From Phocaeicola plebeius DSM 17135 (GTDB lineage: Bacteria; Bacteroidota; Bacteroidia; Bacteroidales; Bacteroidaceae): 64,000 nucleotides of DNA. A model generated the notes under the pieces. It saw nothing but the letters and a program-made list of their open reading frames with translations. It was not told the DNA's origin and did no database searches. Location: the NCBI RefSeq assembly GCF_000187895.1, contig NZ_DS990130.1, positions 372,001 through 436,000 of the forward strand, given 5' to 3'. This document shows positions 62,642-64,000 of the stretch, piece by piece (the stretch's first letter is position 1; every line of letters begins with the position of its first letter). Made by a program: the position numbers and the translations under genes.

Positions 62642-64000
62642 ATGATAAAACGTGTATTATTGTCATCGTTTACTGCGATGATTTGTATGACAAGTTTATA
62701 TGCAAGTGAAAAAGAGGTGCTGAGTCCTGATGGACGTTTGAAGGTAGTAGTGTCAGATGAAGGTGGAATTCCTTCTTATCAGGTATTCTATGATGGAGTA
62801 ACTTTTATTGAGAAATCTCCGTTGGGTATGAAGACTACTATTGGTGATTTTACATCTTCTTTATCACTCGGTAGTGAAATCAAGGAGACCTCTATCCGGA
62901 AGAACTACCGTTTACCGAACATAAAAAAAAGTAAGGTGGAGTATGCGGCTGAATCAGTAGTCGTTCCATTTACAAAGGAAGGGAGAACTGCTTTTGATGT
63001 GGAGTTTCGGGTAAGTAATAATGACGTGGCTTTTAGATATACCGTTTATCCTAAGAAGGATATTTTGTGCTGTGTGATACAGCAGGAAACTACGGGGTTT
63101 GTCATGCCGGAAGGTACGACTACTTTCTTATGTCCACAAAGCGGACCGATGGGTGGTTTCGCCAGAACTTCTCCTAGCTATGAAACTCCATATACAGTAG
63201 ATGATACGATGGGAAAAAATGGTTGGGGAGAAGGATATACATTCCCTTGCTTGTTTAAAAATTCAGATAAAGGTTGGATTTTAATTTCTGAAACTGGAGT
63301 AAACAGTTATTATTGCGGTAGTCGTTTGATGGGGCATGAAGATGGGGTGTATACCATTGGTTTTCCGCAGGAAGGTGAATTTAACGGCAATGGCACGATT
63401 TCTCCGGGAATTGCATTGCCGGGTAAGACTCCTTGGCGTACTATAACCTTGGGTTCTACACTGGCTCCTATTGTAGAAACAACTGTACCGTTTGATGTGG
63501 TAGAGCCGTTATATGAACCGTCGAAAGACTATACCGCAGAATACGGTTGTGGAACTTGGAGCTGGATTATTGCCGGAGATGCCAGTATGAATATGGATGA
63601 CCAAAAGCGTTATGTAGATTTTTGTGCAGCTATGGGATATCGTACGGTGCTGGTAGATGCGCTTTGGGATACACAGGTAGGTTATGATAAGATAGAAGAG
63701 CTGGCTGCCTACGCCAAACAGAAAAATGTAGGGCTATATTTGTGGTATAACTCCAATGGATACTGGAATGATGCCCCTCAAGGACCTCGTGGAAAAATGA
63801 GTAATATCATTGAGCGTCGGAAAGAAATGAAATGGATGCAACGTATAGGTATCAAAGGTATTAAGGTCGATTTCATAGGTAGTGACAAGCAGGTCACCAT
63901 GCAGCTTTATGAAGACATTTTAGCTGACGCAAACGATTATGGACTGTTGGTTATTTTTCATGGATGTACCATTCCGCGTGGATGGGAACGTATGTATCCT
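62642..64000 (+). CDS. GH97 family glycoside hydrolase, N-terminal part (cut by window end)
   Basis: 453 codons are visible and stay open to the edge. A signal peptide (MIKRVLLSSFTAMICMTSLY) precedes the N-terminal beta-super-sandwich of GH97 (VLSPDGRLKVVVSDEGGIPS, FRVSNNDVAFRYTVYP, FPCLFKNSDKGWILISETG). The barrel follows from about residue 285 (YGCGTWSWIIAGDASMNMDD, LVDALWDTQVGYDKIEELAA). An Asp in GIKGIKVDFIGSDKQV sits where retaining GH97 alpha-galactosidases keep their nucleophile, so that activity is more likely than the inverting alpha-glucosidase type. Galactose on complex arabinoxylan is a plausible substrate. The C-terminus is beyond the window. Confidence 0.9.
   Translation, partial: MIKRVLLSSFTAMICMTSLYASEKEVLSPDGRLKVVVSDEGGIPSYQVFYDGVTFIEKSPLGMKTTIGDFTSSLSLGSEIKETSIRKNYRLPNIKKSKVEYAAESVVVPFTKEGRTAFDVEFRVSNNDVAFRYTVYPKKDILCCVIQQETTGFVMPEGTTTFLCPQSGPMGGFARTSPSYETPYTVDDTMGKNGWGEGYTFPCLFKNSDKGWILISETGVNSYYCGSRLMGHEDGVYTIGFPQEGEFNGNGTISPGIALPGKTPWRTITLGSTLAPIVETTVPFDVVEPLYEPSKDYTAEYGCGTWSWIIAGDASMNMDDQKRYVDFCAAMGYRTVLVDALWDTQVGYDKIEELAAYAKQKNVGLYLWYNSNGYWNDAPQGPRGKMSNIIERRKEMKWMQRIGIKGIKVDFIGSDKQVTMQLYEDILADANDYGLLVIFHGCTIPRGWERMYP

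Noticed and set aside
1-64000. tRNA or rRNA genes
   Set aside because: No cloverleaf-like sequence or rRNA motif was noticed in the intergenic regions; a dedicated search could still find one.

Overview
The window is a chromosomal segment of a gut Bacteroidales bacterium, most likely Bacteroides or Phocaeicola. This is inferred from tandem SusC/SusD pairs, repeated -7 promoter elements of the Bacteroides type (TAnnTTTG), the Rnf operon, lipoprotein signals and AT-rich intergenic regions. I cannot fix the species from the sequence. No rRNA, tRNA or CRISPR array was seen. Genes are tightly packed. The only mobile element is one IS3-family insertion sequence.

Layout. (1) 1-7106: an envelope operon with two YjbH-like outer-membrane proteins (the first cut by the window edge), a lipoprotein, an OmpA-family barrel, GldL, GldM and a second OmpA-family barrel. 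GldL and GldM form the proton-driven inner-membrane motor of type IX secretion and gliding. Here they sit without the usual gldK and gldN neighbours and are bracketed by two paralogous OmpA proteins. This is the most unusual system in the window. (2) 7196-22899: mostly housekeeping and envelope genes: a DUF1349 protein, a LuxR-type regulator, an auto-inhibited Fic protein behind a tandem palindromic operator, a DUF4091/GH123-like enzyme, an OmpH/Skp-like protein, PepD with an endonuclease/exonuclease/phosphatase protein, a lemA-TPM-aroC-M20 peptidase operon, and lepA. (3) 22969-32275: an ECF sigma factor, threonine ammonia-lyase, the rseC-rnfBCDGEA ion-pumping electron-transport operon, galE and a possible small RNA. 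(4) 32294-33775: a fluoride riboswitch directly upstream of a CLC-F fluoride exporter. (5) 33802-35460: a cluster of palindromic repeats interrupted by the IS3 element.

(6) 35628-64000: a large xylan utilisation locus. Two SusC/SusD pairs, a surface glycan-binding lipoprotein and a GH10 xylanase with inserted carbohydrate-binding modules reproduce the core xylan system of Bacteroides and Prevotella. They are followed by GH115 alpha-glucuronidase, a DUF1593 protein, a divergent GH43, and an operon of CE1 esterase, GH95, GH43, DUF1680 (GH127/GH146) and GH97 (cut by the window end). The enzyme set suits highly decorated glucuronoarabinoxylan such as that of cereal bran. The surface GH10 cuts the backbone, SusC/SusD pairs import the pieces, and the periplasmic enzymes strip glucuronic acid, arabinose, xylose, galactose or fucose, and ester groups. 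No hybrid two-component regulator or sugar transporter of this locus lies in the window.
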